Origin: an uncultured Bacteroidota bacterium
Lineage (GTDB): Bacteria; Bacteroidota; Bacteroidia; Flavobacteriales_F; PHOS-HE28
Reading direction: 5' to 3'
DNA length: 64,000 nt
Assembly: GCA_902826215.1 (NCBI GenBank)
Contig: CADEDY010000001.1
Location: forward strand, 484,167-548,166
The position numbers were made by a program, and so were the translations under genes. The notes beneath the pieces were generated by a model. It saw only the letters and a program-made list of their open reading frames with translations, was not told the DNA's origin and searched no databases. How positions within the stretch are numbered: the first letter of the stretch is position 1; each line of letters starts with the position of its first letter. This document shows, in pieces, positions 24,051-32,279 of the stretch.

Positions 24051-24815
24051 CTACAGCGTACAAGCCTGCGTCAGGGCAATGAAATCGGCCACGGCGAGCT
24101 GCTCGGCCCGCTTCCCGGCATATTCGGTCGGCACACCATTGGGGAGGCCTTGGAAACCTTTCATGGCGTTGTGCAAGGTCTTTCGCCGTTGGTTGAAGGC
24201 AGCCTTCACCACACGGACGAACAGCTTCTCGTCCACGGGCATCGAGGTGGTGCTGTTCCGACGCATGCGGATCACAGCGCTGCGCACTTTCGGAGGTGGG
24301 ATGAATTGCTGCGGCTCCACGATGAAGAGCACTTCCATATCGTACCACACCTGTGCGATCACGCTTGTGATACCGTAGGTACGGTTCCCTTGTCCACTGC
24401 AGAAGCGGTCGGCCACTTCCTTCTGGAACATGCCCACGAGTTCCGGAAAACGGTCGCGGTGCTGCAATACTTTGAAAACGATCTCGGTGCTGATGTTGTA
24501 CGGGAAATTGCCGATCACCGCGATCGGTCCTGTGGTGATCGAATCGGGATCCATCTGCAAGAAGTCACTTTCGCGGACATCGAGATCGGGGTAGTTGCGA
24601 TGCAGGTATTCCACCGATTCGGTATCGACCTCGTAACAGGCCAATGTGGTATCAGGCCGATGAATGAGATGTTTGGTGAGCGCGCCGGTGCCAGGACCTA
24701 TTTCGACCACGTGGTGATAGTCTCCATGGCCGGTGAGGCTTCCAACGATGCGTTCAGCCGTGCCGTCCTCGCGAAGGAAATGTTGACCGAGGTGCTTCTT
24801 GGCGCGGACCTGCAT
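24051..24815 (-). CDS. rsmA: 16S rRNA dimethyladenosine transferase RsmA (KsgA)
   Basis: A 254-residue methyltransferase starting MQVRAKKHLGQHFLREDGTA, the KsgA hallmark. The SAM-binding motif is VVEIGPGTGALTKHL and the catalytic motif is VIGNFPYNISTEI (NxPY). It dimethylates two adjacent adenosines in the 3' hairpin of 16S rRNA during small-subunit maturation. The length is normal. It is the last gene of a minus-strand series below serS, 51 bases after the DUF4286 gene, and is followed by mgtE, which has its own promoter. Confidence 0.95.
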   Translation of the reverse strand: MQVRAKKHLGQHFLREDGTAERIVGSLTGHGDYHHVVEIGPGTGALTKHLIHRPDTTLACYEVDTESVEYLHRNYPDLDVRESDFLQMDPDSITTGPIAVIGNFPYNISTEIVFKVLQHRDRFPELVGMFQKEVADRFCSGQGNRTYGITSVIAQVWYDMEVLFIVEPQQFIPPPKVRSAVIRMRRNSTTSMPVDEKLFVRVVKAAFNQRRKTLHNAMKGFQGLPNGVPTEYAGKRAEQLAVADFIALTQACTL

Positions 24816-24866
24816 GGAAGGTGGAGCGATGTATTGAGCGATATACGGAACTTCGGTTTCGCCCCT

Positions 24867-25175
24867 TCAACTGGTATGGACGACCTCCAGCAAGGTGCGG
24901 AACGCCGCGAACTTACCAATGTAGTGCTTTTGTGTTTCGGCCTGAAGGCGCGGTGCGTGTTCATCGCGATAGCGCTCGTAGGTGGCCATATCAGCGCAGG
25001 TGTATTGGATCGCGTAGGTGATCCCTCCTTCATCATCAGCCAGAACGCGGCACATGCGTTGATCAAGGAACAGTCCTGTCGACATGACCTCGGGGATGTG
25101 GGACTCCTTCATCCACTGGAGCCATTGGTCGTGCACGTCGAAGTCCACGTTGATGGTCACGTTGTAGATGATCAT
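24867..25175 (-). CDS. DUF4286 family protein
   Basis: A 102-residue protein that starts MIIYNVTINVDFDVHDQWLQ and contains WMKESHIPEVMSTGLFLDQR and YAIQYTCADMATYERYRDEH, characteristic of the small DUF4286 family seen in Bacteroidota. The ferredoxin-like (ABM-type) fold is likely, but no function is known. Its ATG overlaps the stop of the upstream TPR gene by four bases, so it belongs to the serS-lipoprotein-TPR chain. Confidence 0.88.
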   Translation of the reverse strand: MIIYNVTINVDFDVHDQWLQWMKESHIPEVMSTGLFLDQRMCRVLADDEGGITYAIQYTCADMATYERYRDEHAPRLQAETQKHYIGKFAAFRTLLEVVHTS

Positions 25176-27034
25176 GGCTGCACCATTGGAGCGGGTGGTT
25201 CGGGGGGCGCTTCCAATACATCACCCCGCAGCTTGCGGAAACGGTCGCGCGCTTCGGGAACGAAGATGCTGCCGGTCTGTTCGAACAAGAGCCGTTCGTA
25301 ATAGCCTTTGGCCTTTTCCGGATCATTCAGTATATCCTCGTAGAGTCGGCCGAGATCCAGCAGAGCGTTGTCCACTAGGATGTCAAGCGGATACAACTCC
25401 AACACCTTGTCCAATTGCGCTGCGGCTTCCGCATAACGATGACGCGCGTATGCGATGCGGTAGCGCTCGTAGAGGATGTCATCACCCAACGTGTGACCGG
25501 GGAATTCCTCATCCAAGGAATCAAGTACGGCCAAGGATTCATCGTAGCGATGCTGGAATCGCAGCAATTCGGCACGGGCGAAATAGCTCAAGGGCACGCT
25601 GTTACTATCAAGGCCGAGGTTGTCGGTGATACGCAAGGAGAGTTCCATGGCATCGTTCGCGATCAACTTGCTGGTACTGGCTTTCAGGACCTCCAGCTGA
25701 CCTTGAGCCCAGAGGAAGTCACCAGCGTAGAAGGACACTTTCGCGTTGCGCAATCGAGCTTCATGGCCCAGCATATCGTACTTGAATTCGAGGTCGACCT
25801 GCGAATAGAGCAACGATGCTTCCCAGATGTTCCCAGCCAACAGGTAAACATCACCCAGGTCCAGTTTCAACTGCGCACGTGTTTTCGGATCGATCGATGG
25901 CAATGCGATGGCCTCTTGCAACAAGGTCTCTGCGCGGTCGTGATCATTGAGGTAATAAGCGTTCAAATACGCCTGATCACGCAATAGGTCCACGGTGGGT
26001 TGCGCGAGCCCCAGTTCGATCAAGGTCTCTGTGGCGCGTTGATCCAGATCCTGAAGGTCAATGAGAGCTGGCTCTGGTTGACCAGTTAGCTGCTCGTAGC
26101 GCGTGCGCACGGAACCGATGCGTGCTTGCACATAGTTCGCATCGTTGCGGCCAAGGCTGAGCACATATTCGTAGCACTTGTAGGCCGTACTGTGGTCCTT
26201 GTTGGAAAGAGCGATGCGGGCGAGGTCCATCAGCCGAGCGCCACCTTCATCGAAGCGTTTGTCCATGGCCTTGCTTTGCACGAAAGCGGAGGTCATGTCC
26301 TTCTGTTGGATGTACATCCAGATAAGAAGTTCAGGGTAGATGTTCCGCTGCGGATCCTTTTGGATACGACGCAGCAATTCGGTGCGCAATGTTTCGGATC
26401 GTACATCGGCAACGTCGAGATCGATGAAGCGCGAAAGTGCATTCTGCACCGCTTGGATATAGCCTTCATTCACCGCGAGCAGATCCATGTAGGCGCTTAC
26501 CATGCGGGGCGTATCGCCTTTCTGGCCGTATAGACCGGCGATCTCATACGCGAAGGTGCTGCCGCTGGGAAGCATCTTCTCGCCGCGTTCATAGGCCTCG
26601 AGGGCACGGTCGGTTTCGTTCGCTTGTACGAAGGCATTCGCCACCTGCCGAACACTTCCTTGGTCGGCCCGCATCTGTTTGATGGCCTTGTCGTATTCCT
26701 TGTTCGCCTTCTCCGGCTCGTCCATGGTCTTGTACAACACGCCGAGATCGATGATGTAACGCGGTTCGCCGTTCGCCCGCCGCATCTGGTCCTTCACGAG
26801 CTTTTCCGCGCCGTCGAATTCCTTCATCGCGGTGTAGCTCTTCAGCAATTGCTCATAGTAGAAATCGTTGGGTTGTTTCCGATGAAGGCGCTCGTAGTAC
26901 ATGGCTGCCTTCTCGAAATCGCCTTGCTGGAAATACTGTGCGGCGAGCTGTTCGTCAGCACCGGGCTGCGCGGTCGCCGCTTGCGGAACACCGAGTGCAA
27001 CAACAAGCATTACGAGGAGTAGGGCGCGGATCAT
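25172..27034 (-). CDS. TPR-repeat protein, periplasmic
   Basis: A 620-residue protein with a signal peptide (MIRALLLVMLVVALGVPQAA, then TAQ) and many tetratricopeptide repeats along its length, for example AAQYFQQGDFEKAAMYYERL near residue 33 and RHRYAEAAAQLDKVLELYPL near residue 550. TPR arrays are protein-docking scaffolds; the partner is not known. The start and stop both overlap neighbours by four bases (ATGA). The protein ends in a proline-rich tail (APPEPPAPMVQP). Coupling with a coiled-coil lipoprotein suggests an envelope complex, by inference. Confidence 0.88.
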   Translation of the reverse strand: MIRALLLVMLVVALGVPQAATAQPGADEQLAAQYFQQGDFEKAAMYYERLHRKQPNDFYYEQLLKSYTAMKEFDGAEKLVKDQMRRANGEPRYIIDLGVLYKTMDEPEKANKEYDKAIKQMRADQGSVRQVANAFVQANETDRALEAYERGEKMLPSGSTFAYEIAGLYGQKGDTPRMVSAYMDLLAVNEGYIQAVQNALSRFIDLDVADVRSETLRTELLRRIQKDPQRNIYPELLIWMYIQQKDMTSAFVQSKAMDKRFDEGGARLMDLARIALSNKDHSTAYKCYEYVLSLGRNDANYVQARIGSVRTRYEQLTGQPEPALIDLQDLDQRATETLIELGLAQPTVDLLRDQAYLNAYYLNDHDRAETLLQEAIALPSIDPKTRAQLKLDLGDVYLLAGNIWEASLLYSQVDLEFKYDMLGHEARLRNAKVSFYAGDFLWAQGQLEVLKASTSKLIANDAMELSLRITDNLGLDSNSVPLSYFARAELLRFQHRYDESLAVLDSLDEEFPGHTLGDDILYERYRIAYARHRYAEAAAQLDKVLELYPLDILVDNALLDLGRLYEDILNDPEKAKGYYERLLFEQTGSIFVPEARDRFRKLRGDVLEAPPEPPAPMVQP

Positions 27035-27591
27035 CGGCGTGCTTGGTTGATGTGCGAAATGGCCAGAAGGCTGTCCACCATGGGTTGCTTCTCCAGTACA
27101 CGCTGGGTGGTGCGATGGTTCTCCAGAGTGTGCTCCACCTCGGAGATCAAATTCGTCACTTCATCCTGTTCCTGTATCACCGCAGCTAGGCCACCTTCCT
27201 TGCCCATGGCTCCAGCGACCAGGTCGGTGCGCAGATCCTGCAAGCGAAGCATGGTCCGTTCCAGATCGAGCGTCACACGCTGCTGTTCAGCGCGCATGGC
27301 CGCCGCATCACGCAGTTGCACGAATTGATCACCAAGGATGGTAGCGGTCGGACGATCCAGGGTATCCGCGAATCGTTCGAGGAACAAGGGGCGTGTCGAA
27401 ACCAGGATCGAGTCCGCGACATCGAAGGAATGGACCGATATCTCATCAAGCGTGAGGGAGGCTGCTTCCACGGAGGTGATCAAACTGTCCAATTTCATCA
27501 ACTGTTGCGGATCCGGAGTGCGGCGGCAGGAAACGCTCAATGCACTTCCGACCAACGTGGTCACGGTTGCGAACAGTATGCCACGGTTCAT
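27031..27591 (-). CDS. Coiled-coil lipoprotein, unknown function
   Basis: A 186-residue protein. The start MNRGILFATVTTLVGSALSV is followed by SC, a usable lipobox, so it is probably lipid-anchored. The rest is mostly helical with heptad-like stretches, such as MRAEQQRVTLDLERTMLRLQ and EQDEVTNLISEVEHTLENHR. A longer reading frame upstream is the shadow of serS. It overlaps serS and the TPR gene by four bases at each side. I do not recognise the family. Confidence 0.8.
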   Translation of the reverse strand: MNRGILFATVTTLVGSALSVSCRRTPDPQQLMKLDSLITSVEAASLTLDEISVHSFDVADSILVSTRPLFLERFADTLDRPTATILGDQFVQLRDAAAMRAEQQRVTLDLERTMLRLQDLRTDLVAGAMGKEGGLAAVIQEQDEVTNLISEVEHTLENHRTTQRVLEKQPMVDSLLAISHINQARR

Positions 27592-28862
27592 TTCACGATC
27601 ATGGTGAACCCCGTGTAGGGTTGCAGGGCCTTGGGGATGCGGATGCCTTCCTGGGTCTGGTTGTTCTCCAGTAGTGCCGCGACGATGCGGGCCAAGGCCA
27701 ACGCACTGCCGTTTAGCGTATGCGCCAAGCGGTTCTTCTTGTCGTCGCCCTTGATACGTAGCTTCAATCGATTGCTCTGAAAGGTCTCGAAGTTGCTGAT
27801 GGAACTCACCTCCAACCAACGGCCCTGTGCAGCGGCATACACCTCCATGTCGTAGGTCATGGCGCTGCTGAAGCCCATGTCGCCACCGCAAAGCAGCAGT
27901 TGACGATAGGGTAGTTCCAGGTCGTTGAGCAAGCCTTTCACATGCTCCACCATTTCCTCCAGCACGGCGTAGCTGTTCTCTGGCTTCTCGATCCGCACGA
28001 TCTCCACCTTATCGAACTGGTGAACGCGGTTGAGGCCCCGAACATGGGCCCCATAGCTGCCGGCTTCGCGGCGGAAACACGGGGTGTAGCCCACCATTTT
28101 GATCGGCAATTGATCAGCTTCCACGATGCTATCGCGATAGAGGTTGGTGATGGGCACCTCGGCGGTAGGGATCAAATAGAGTCCATCCGCTGTGGCGTGG
28201 TACATCTGGCCTTCTTTATCGGGAAGTTGGCCGGTGGCGAAGGCGCTCTCGGCGTTCACCATGTGGGGCGGAATGAACTCGCGGTAGCCCGCCTCCGAGG
28301 CCTTGTCCAAGAAGAAGGCGATGAGTGCACGCTGCAATTTGGCGCCTTGCCCGCTGTAAACCGGAAAGCCTGCGCCGGTCACCTTCACACCGAGATCCAT
28401 ATGCAGAATGCCATATTCCTCGCCGATTTCCCAATGCGGTTTGGCACTTGGGCCGAGCTCGGGGATCGCGCCGTGCTGCATCACCGTCACATTCTCTTCC
28501 GGGGTGCGACCGGAAGGTACTTTGCTGCTGGGTGCGTTCGGGATGGTGCAGAGGTGATCATGTAAGGCCTTCTCCGCAGCATCCAACTGTTCCTTCAAAT
28601 TGGCAGCGCTGGCTTTCAATTCCGCGGTCTTCGCCCGGGCTGCCTCCGCTTCGTCCTTCTTGCCGCTCTTCATCAGATCACCGATCGCGCGGCTCAACAG
28701 ATTCAGTTCAGCGAGCCGTGCATCCAGGTCGGTCTGGGTATTCCTTCGCAGGTCATCAAGCTGGCGAGCGGTATCCAACAGGCCTGCTGCATCGATGTTA
28801 CGCTTGGCCAGTCGTTGTTCGGCGTCTTCACGGTGTTCTCTCAGGTAGGTCAACTCCAGCAT
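27588..28862 (-). CDS. serS: Seryl-tRNA synthetase
   Basis: A 424-residue class II synthetase of standard length. The N-terminal long antiparallel coiled-coil arm (about 30-100) binds the tRNA variable arm. The catalytic core includes AEVPITNLYRDSIVEADQLP, the motif 2 region TPCFRREAGSYGAHVRGLNR and VHQFDKVEIVRI, then motif 3 GSALALARIVAALLENNQT. A consensus TACCTTTG box lies 20 bases upstream of the ATG. The end overlaps the lipoprotein gene by four bases, so serS leads a four-gene coupled chain. Confidence 0.96.
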   Translation of the reverse strand: MLELTYLREHREDAEQRLAKRNIDAAGLLDTARQLDDLRRNTQTDLDARLAELNLLSRAIGDLMKSGKKDEAEAARAKTAELKASAANLKEQLDAAEKALHDHLCTIPNAPSSKVPSGRTPEENVTVMQHGAIPELGPSAKPHWEIGEEYGILHMDLGVKVTGAGFPVYSGQGAKLQRALIAFFLDKASEAGYREFIPPHMVNAESAFATGQLPDKEGQMYHATADGLYLIPTAEVPITNLYRDSIVEADQLPIKMVGYTPCFRREAGSYGAHVRGLNRVHQFDKVEIVRIEKPENSYAVLEEMVEHVKGLLNDLELPYRQLLLCGGDMGFSSAMTYDMEVYAAAQGRWLEVSSISNFETFQSNRLKLRIKGDDKKNRLAHTLNGSALALARIVAALLENNQTQEGIRIPKALQPYTGFTMIVK

Positions 28863-28881
28863 GGCGATCGTTAAGTGGCTT

Positions 28882-28889
28882 CAAAGGTA
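28882..28889 (-). promoter_or_regulatory. -7 promoter box for serS
   Basis: The minus strand reads TACCTTTG, a full consensus match, 20 bases upstream of the serS ATG and just past the rpmA terminator. Confidence 0.6.
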
Positions 28890-28931
28890 GCCAATGGTAC
28901 AGGTGCAGAAGGAGCAGTAAAGTCAACGAAA

Positions 28932-28961
28932 AAGCCCCTTCGCCGTAGAGCGAAGGGGCTT
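28932..28961 (-). terminator. Terminator of the rplU-rpmA operon
   Basis: A perfect 12-bp stem (AAGCCCCTTCGC and its complement) with a 6-base loop is followed on the minus strand by a run of T. It lies 24 bases after the rpmA stop. Confidence 0.85.
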
Positions 28962-28984
28962 CTGGGTTCGAGTTACGAATGGGC

Positions 28985-29548
28985 TTACTTCCCACCGTTC
29001 AATTCATCCTGCCATGCCTTCAGCTCGTCCCATTTGCCAGCAGCAGCGAGTTCGGCTTGCTTGGGCCAGGTACCAGGGTCGTGGCTTGCGTAGTTGGAAC
29101 CGGCATCGGCGAGGATGCTCTGCAAATGCTCAACGGAAGCCTTGGCGAGGTCAGCGAAGGTGTGGATACCAGTAGCGTTGAACAGTTCAGCGATCTTGGG
29201 TCCGATGCCCTCCACTTTGCTGAGGTCATCACCCTTGGCGCTCACCTTGGCGGCAGCGGGCTTGACAGCGGTCTTCGTTGCGGTCGCGGTTCCATTAGCA
29301 GGAAGCACGCTTACCACGCTACGGTCGCCACGCTTCTTCTGGAAGGTGACCACGCCATCAGCCGTTGCATAGAGGGTATGGTCCAAGCCGATACCGACGT
29401 TACGACCCGGATGGTGCTTGGTGCCGCGTTGACGAACGATGATGTTGCCAGCGATGGCCTCTTGGCCGCCGAACAACTTGATGCCGAGTCGTTTGCTGTG
29501 CGATTCGCGGCCGTTCTGGGTACTGCCTTCACCTTTCTTGTGTGCCAT
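28985..29548 (-). CDS. rpmA: Ribosomal protein bL27 fused to a C-terminal helix-hairpin-helix domain
   Basis: The first 85 residues are a normal bL27 ([60 protein letters not shown]), a 50S protein near the peptidyl-transferase centre. A linker rich in Ala, Lys and Thr follows, then about 80 extra residues with a helix-hairpin-helix motif ([20 protein letters not shown]) and a tail [20 protein letters not shown]. Total length is 187 residues, about twice the usual. As I recall, a similar tail is found on bL21 in many Flavobacteriia; here bL21 has a Lys/Ala tail instead. It follows rplU after 57 bases. Confidence 0.93.
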   Translation of the reverse strand: MAHKKGEGSTQNGRESHSKRLGIKLFGGQEAIAGNIIVRQRGTKHHPGRNVGIGLDHTLYATADGVVTFQKKRGDRSVVSVLPANGTATATKTAVKPAAAKVSAKGDDLSKVEGIGPKIAELFNATGIHTFADLAKASVEHLQSILADAGSNYASHDPGTWPKQAELAAAGKWDELKAWQDELNGGK

Positions 29549-29605
29549 GGCTCTGGGGTATTGTCATGCCGGGCCTGACCCGACATCTCGTGATATGATC
29601 CGGTA

Positions 29606-30112
29606 TTACTTGTCGTCCTTTTTCGGAGCCGCCTTCTTGGCAGCAGCCTTCTTCGGAGCCGCCTTTTTCGCTGGGGCGGCTTTCTTGGCAGCAACTTTCT
29701 TGGGTGCAGCCTCCGTTGCGGTCTTCTTCGCTTTCGGCTCGGGGTTGCGCTCTGCGCGTGGTGCAGGTGCGCTGCTCTTGCTGGCGTCGAACTTCTCGCC
29801 CTTGCCCAGGATCGCTTCGATCCAGAGTTCGGTGATCTGTTGACGGTGGCCGTTCAGCTTCTGGTAGCCCTTACGGCGTTTCTTCTTGAAGACCAAGACC
29901 TTATCGCCCTTGCTGTGCGAAAGCACCTTGGCGGCGATGCGGAAACCATCCACCTTTGGTGTGCCCACGTTGATGGTCTTGCCGTCGCTCACAAGCAGGA
30001 CATTGTCCAATTCCACATGTTTGCCCTCCTCGGCTTCGAGGCGGTGAACTTTCAGCTTCTGGGCCTTGGTCACTTTGAACTGCTGGCCGGCGATATCGAC
30101 GATGGCGTACAT
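29606..30112 (-). CDS. rplU: Ribosomal protein bL21 with Lys/Ala-rich C-terminal tail
   Basis: A 168-residue protein. The first about 105 residues are bL21 (MYAIVDIAGQQFKVTKAQKL, then VFKKKRRKGYQKLNGHRQQI), which binds 23S rRNA. The last about 60 residues are low-complexity (PKKVAAKKAAPAKKAAPKKA), resembling histone H1-type tails. The ATG at 30112 is the standard start; a 14-residue upstream extension would include the promoter. The gene is first in the rplU-rpmA pair. Confidence 0.94.
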   Translation of the reverse strand: MYAIVDIAGQQFKVTKAQKLKVHRLEAEEGKHVELDNVLLVSDGKTINVGTPKVDGFRIAAKVLSHSKGDKVLVFKKKRRKGYQKLNGHRQQITELWIEAILGKGEKFDASKSSAPAPRAERNPEPKAKKTATEAAPKKVAAKKAAPAKKAAPKKAAAKKAAPKKDDK

Positions 30113-30135
30113 GATGGTATCCGAGAAATGGGCTG

Positions 30136-30166
30136 CAAATGTAGTGCTTCGCATTGAACTGACAAA
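30136..30166 (-). promoter_or_regulatory. Promoter of rplU-rpmA
   Basis: On the minus strand a TTTG (30163-30166), a 19-base spacer and TACATTTG (30136-30143) fit the Bacteroidota promoter exactly. The -33 TTTG is part of one arm of the hairpin after metK. Confidence 0.7.
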
Positions 30167-30209
30167 CCCCGGTTGAAAAGACGTAATCGCCTCTCCGACC
30201 GGGGTTTGT
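30162..30209 (-). terminator. Hairpin after metK
   Basis: Perfect 12-bp arms (ACAAACCCCGGT and its complement) are separated by a 24-base loop, 31 bases past the metK stop. No strong T run follows on the minus strand, so termination may be partial. Confidence 0.55.
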
Positions 30210-30239
30210 GGTTGATCACAGCGACCGGGTAGTTCCCGA

Positions 30240-31535
30240 TCAGAGCTTGAAGGCCTTCTTCACGGCAGCCAAGGCGTTCAATTCCTCCCAAGGGAAGAGC
30301 TTCACCCTGATGGTCGCTTTCTGGCCTGCGTTCGCGAATTTCTTGGTCACGGTAACGCACTTGCGACCCATGTGGCCGTAGCTCGCGGTCTCGCTGTAGA
30401 TCGGGGTGCGCAAGGCGAAGCGCTTCTCGATGAAGTACGGGCGCATATCGAATTCGGGCAGGCTGCCGATCGTGTCCGCGATCTTGCCGTCGTTCATCTT
30501 CACTTTGCTGGTACCGTAGGTGTTCACGTAGAAACCCACCGGCTCGGCCACGCCGATGGCATAGGCCACTTGCACGAGCACTTCATCACAAACACCAGCA
30601 GCTACCAAGTGCTTGGCAACGTGGCGGGCCGCATACGCTGCGCTGCGATCCACCTTGCTCGGGTCCTTTCCACTGAAAGCACCTCCACCGTGCGCACCCT
30701 TTCCACCATAGGTGTCCACGATGATCTTACGACCGGTGAGGCCGGTATCCCCGTGCGGTCCGCCGATCACGAACGTGCCGGTCGGATTGATGTGGTATTT
30801 TATGCCACGGCCGAACAGGTTCTGTGTGCGTTTCGGCAGTTTCGCCAGTACACGAGGAATGAGAATGCCGACCACATCCTTCTTGATGCGCGCCAACATG
30901 GCGTCGTCCGCTGCTTGCTTGGCTGCCTTGCTCGCGTCCTTCGGCTTCACGAAATCGTCGTGCTGGGTGCTTACCACGATGGCATCGATCCGGCGCGGGG
31001 TATTGTCGTCGTTGTACTCGATGGTCACTTGGCTCTTCGCATCGGGGCGCAGATAGGGCATTTTCGAATTCGGCTCGCGGCGGATGACAGCCAGCTCGCG
31101 CAGGAGCATGTGGCTGATCTCCAACGGAAGCGGCATGTAATTGTCCGTATCGCGGCATGCGTAGCCGAACATCATGCCTTGGTCACCGGCACCTTGCTCT
31201 TCGGGCTTCTTGCGCTCAACGCCTTGGTTGATGTCCGGGCTTTGCTCGTGGATGGCACTCAGGACACCACAGCTATGCGCCTCGAACATGTATTCGCTCT
31301 TGGTGTATCCGATGCGCTCGATAACTTCCCGAGCGATCTGTTGCACATCCAAATAGGCCTTGCTCTTCACTTCACCGGCAAGTACCACTTGACCGGTGGT
31401 CACGAGTGTTTCACAAGCCACTTTACTGGCAGGATCGAAAGCCAGGAAATGGTCGATCAGTGCATCACTGATCTGGTCGGCGACCTTGTCGGGGTGGCCT
31501 TCGCTAACGGATTCGGAGGTGAAGAGGTAGGGCAT
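30240..31535 (-). CDS. metK: S-adenosylmethionine synthetase
   Basis: A 431-residue enzyme that makes S-adenosylmethionine from methionine and ATP. It begins [20 protein letters not shown], containing the methionine-loop and ATP His residues. Later come [12 protein letters not shown], the P-loop-like [20 protein letters not shown] and the terminal region [12 protein letters not shown]. It is slightly longer than the E. coli enzyme (384), mostly from insertions near [20 protein letters not shown], as is common in Bacteroidota. A promoter TTG-N19-TTCCTTTG lies just upstream. Confidence 0.96.
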   Translation of the reverse strand: MPYLFTSESVSEGHPDKVADQISDALIDHFLAFDPASKVACETLVTTGQVVLAGEVKSKAYLDVQQIAREVIERIGYTKSEYMFEAHSCGVLSAIHEQSPDINQGVERKKPEEQGAGDQGMMFGYACRDTDNYMPLPLEISHMLLRELAVIRREPNSKMPYLRPDAKSQVTIEYNDDNTPRRIDAIVVSTQHDDFVKPKDASKAAKQAADDAMLARIKKDVVGILIPRVLAKLPKRTQNLFGRGIKYHINPTGTFVIGGPHGDTGLTGRKIIVDTYGGKGAHGGGAFSGKDPSKVDRSAAYAARHVAKHLVAAGVCDEVLVQVAYAIGVAEPVGFYVNTYGTSKVKMNDGKIADTIGSLPEFDMRPYFIEKRFALRTPIYSETASYGHMGRKCVTVTKKFANAGQKATIRVKLFPWEELNALAAVKKAFKL

Positions 31536-31555
31536 GGGTTCGATTATCAGGGCTG

Positions 31556-31585
31556 CAAAGGAAGCAGTTCCCTTTGGATCGACAA
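31556..31585 (-). promoter_or_regulatory. Promoter of metK
   Basis: On the minus strand TTG (31583-31585), a 19-base spacer and TTCCTTTG (31556-31563, one mismatch to TAnnTTTG) precede the ATG by 20 bases. Confidence 0.55.
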
Positions 31586-31657
31586 GATCAAGGGATGGTT
31601 GATATCAACTCATGAGAGGTGGTACTGCGGATGAAGTCCATCCATTTTCTTTGCGGC

Positions 31658-32248
31658 ATGAATCACTTCATGGCACCACTGAGGTACTTGAGCATCGCGT
31701 TGCTCCTTCTCGTTACGGGGATCCCAGGAGATTCCAGTGCGCAATCCTTTACCGTTGGTGACAACGTTGTAGGGTTGGGCCTTGGTATCGGAGGGAATTA
31801 TGCGAACACGACTTCACAATCGCCCGCCTTCGGTCTTAGCTATGAGAAAGGTATGATGGACCTGGGGCCCGGAGTTCTTGGCATTGGTGGTTACCTAGGC
31901 TATAAGAGCGCAGCTTACAAGGCTCGCTACTTGAACTACGAATACGATTGGCGCTACACCTACCTCATTCTAGGAGTTCGAGGTGCCTGGCACTACAATG
32001 AATGGCACGGTAGTGATCAGTGGGATACCTACGGAGGATTGATGCTGAGCTATAACAGTGTATCCTGGAAGGACAATACCAGTTATCCGAACGGAGCGTT
32101 GGTCGTGAGCTCAGGAAATGCAAGTAGTGGTGTTGGCCTGAGCGGCTTCCTTGGAGGGCGTTATTACTTCAATTCCAACTGGGCGGCGCAAGCGGAACTG
32201 GGCTTCGGCTCTGCCGTGCTGAGCCTTGGGGTCGCCTACAAATTCTGA
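31658..32248 (+). CDS. Outer-membrane beta-barrel-like protein
   Basis: About 196 residues from MNHFMAPLRYLSIALLLLVT, whose signal peptide ends DSSAQ. Earlier in-frame ATG (31631) and later ATG (31670) are possible; the chosen one lies just after a TTCTTTG promoter-like box. The mature part has glycine/aromatic-rich amphipathic strands (VGLGLGIGGNYANTTSQSPA, RYLNYEYDWRYTYLILGVRG) and ends VLSLGVAYKF with the terminal Phe of outer-membrane barrels. The function is unknown. It sits alone between metK and gldA. Confidence 0.75.
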   Translation: MNHFMAPLRYLSIALLLLVTGIPGDSSAQSFTVGDNVVGLGLGIGGNYANTTSQSPAFGLSYEKGMMDLGPGVLGIGGYLGYKSAAYKARYLNYEYDWRYTYLILGVRGAWHYNEWHGSDQWDTYGGLMLSYNSVSWKDNTSYPNGALVVSSGNASSGVGLSGFLGGRYYFNSNWAAQAELGFGSAVLSLGVAYKF

Positions 32249-32279
32249 TGGCGGTTCGGCCGCAGTGCCGAAAGGATGT

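Noticed and set aside
23898..25301. A 467-codon open frame on the plus strand opposite mgtE and rsmA
   Set aside because: It spans several real minus-strand genes and shows shadow-type composition only.
30372..31634. A 420-codon open frame on the plus strand opposite metK
   Set aside because: Antisense to metK, whose domains are complete; no independent signal.
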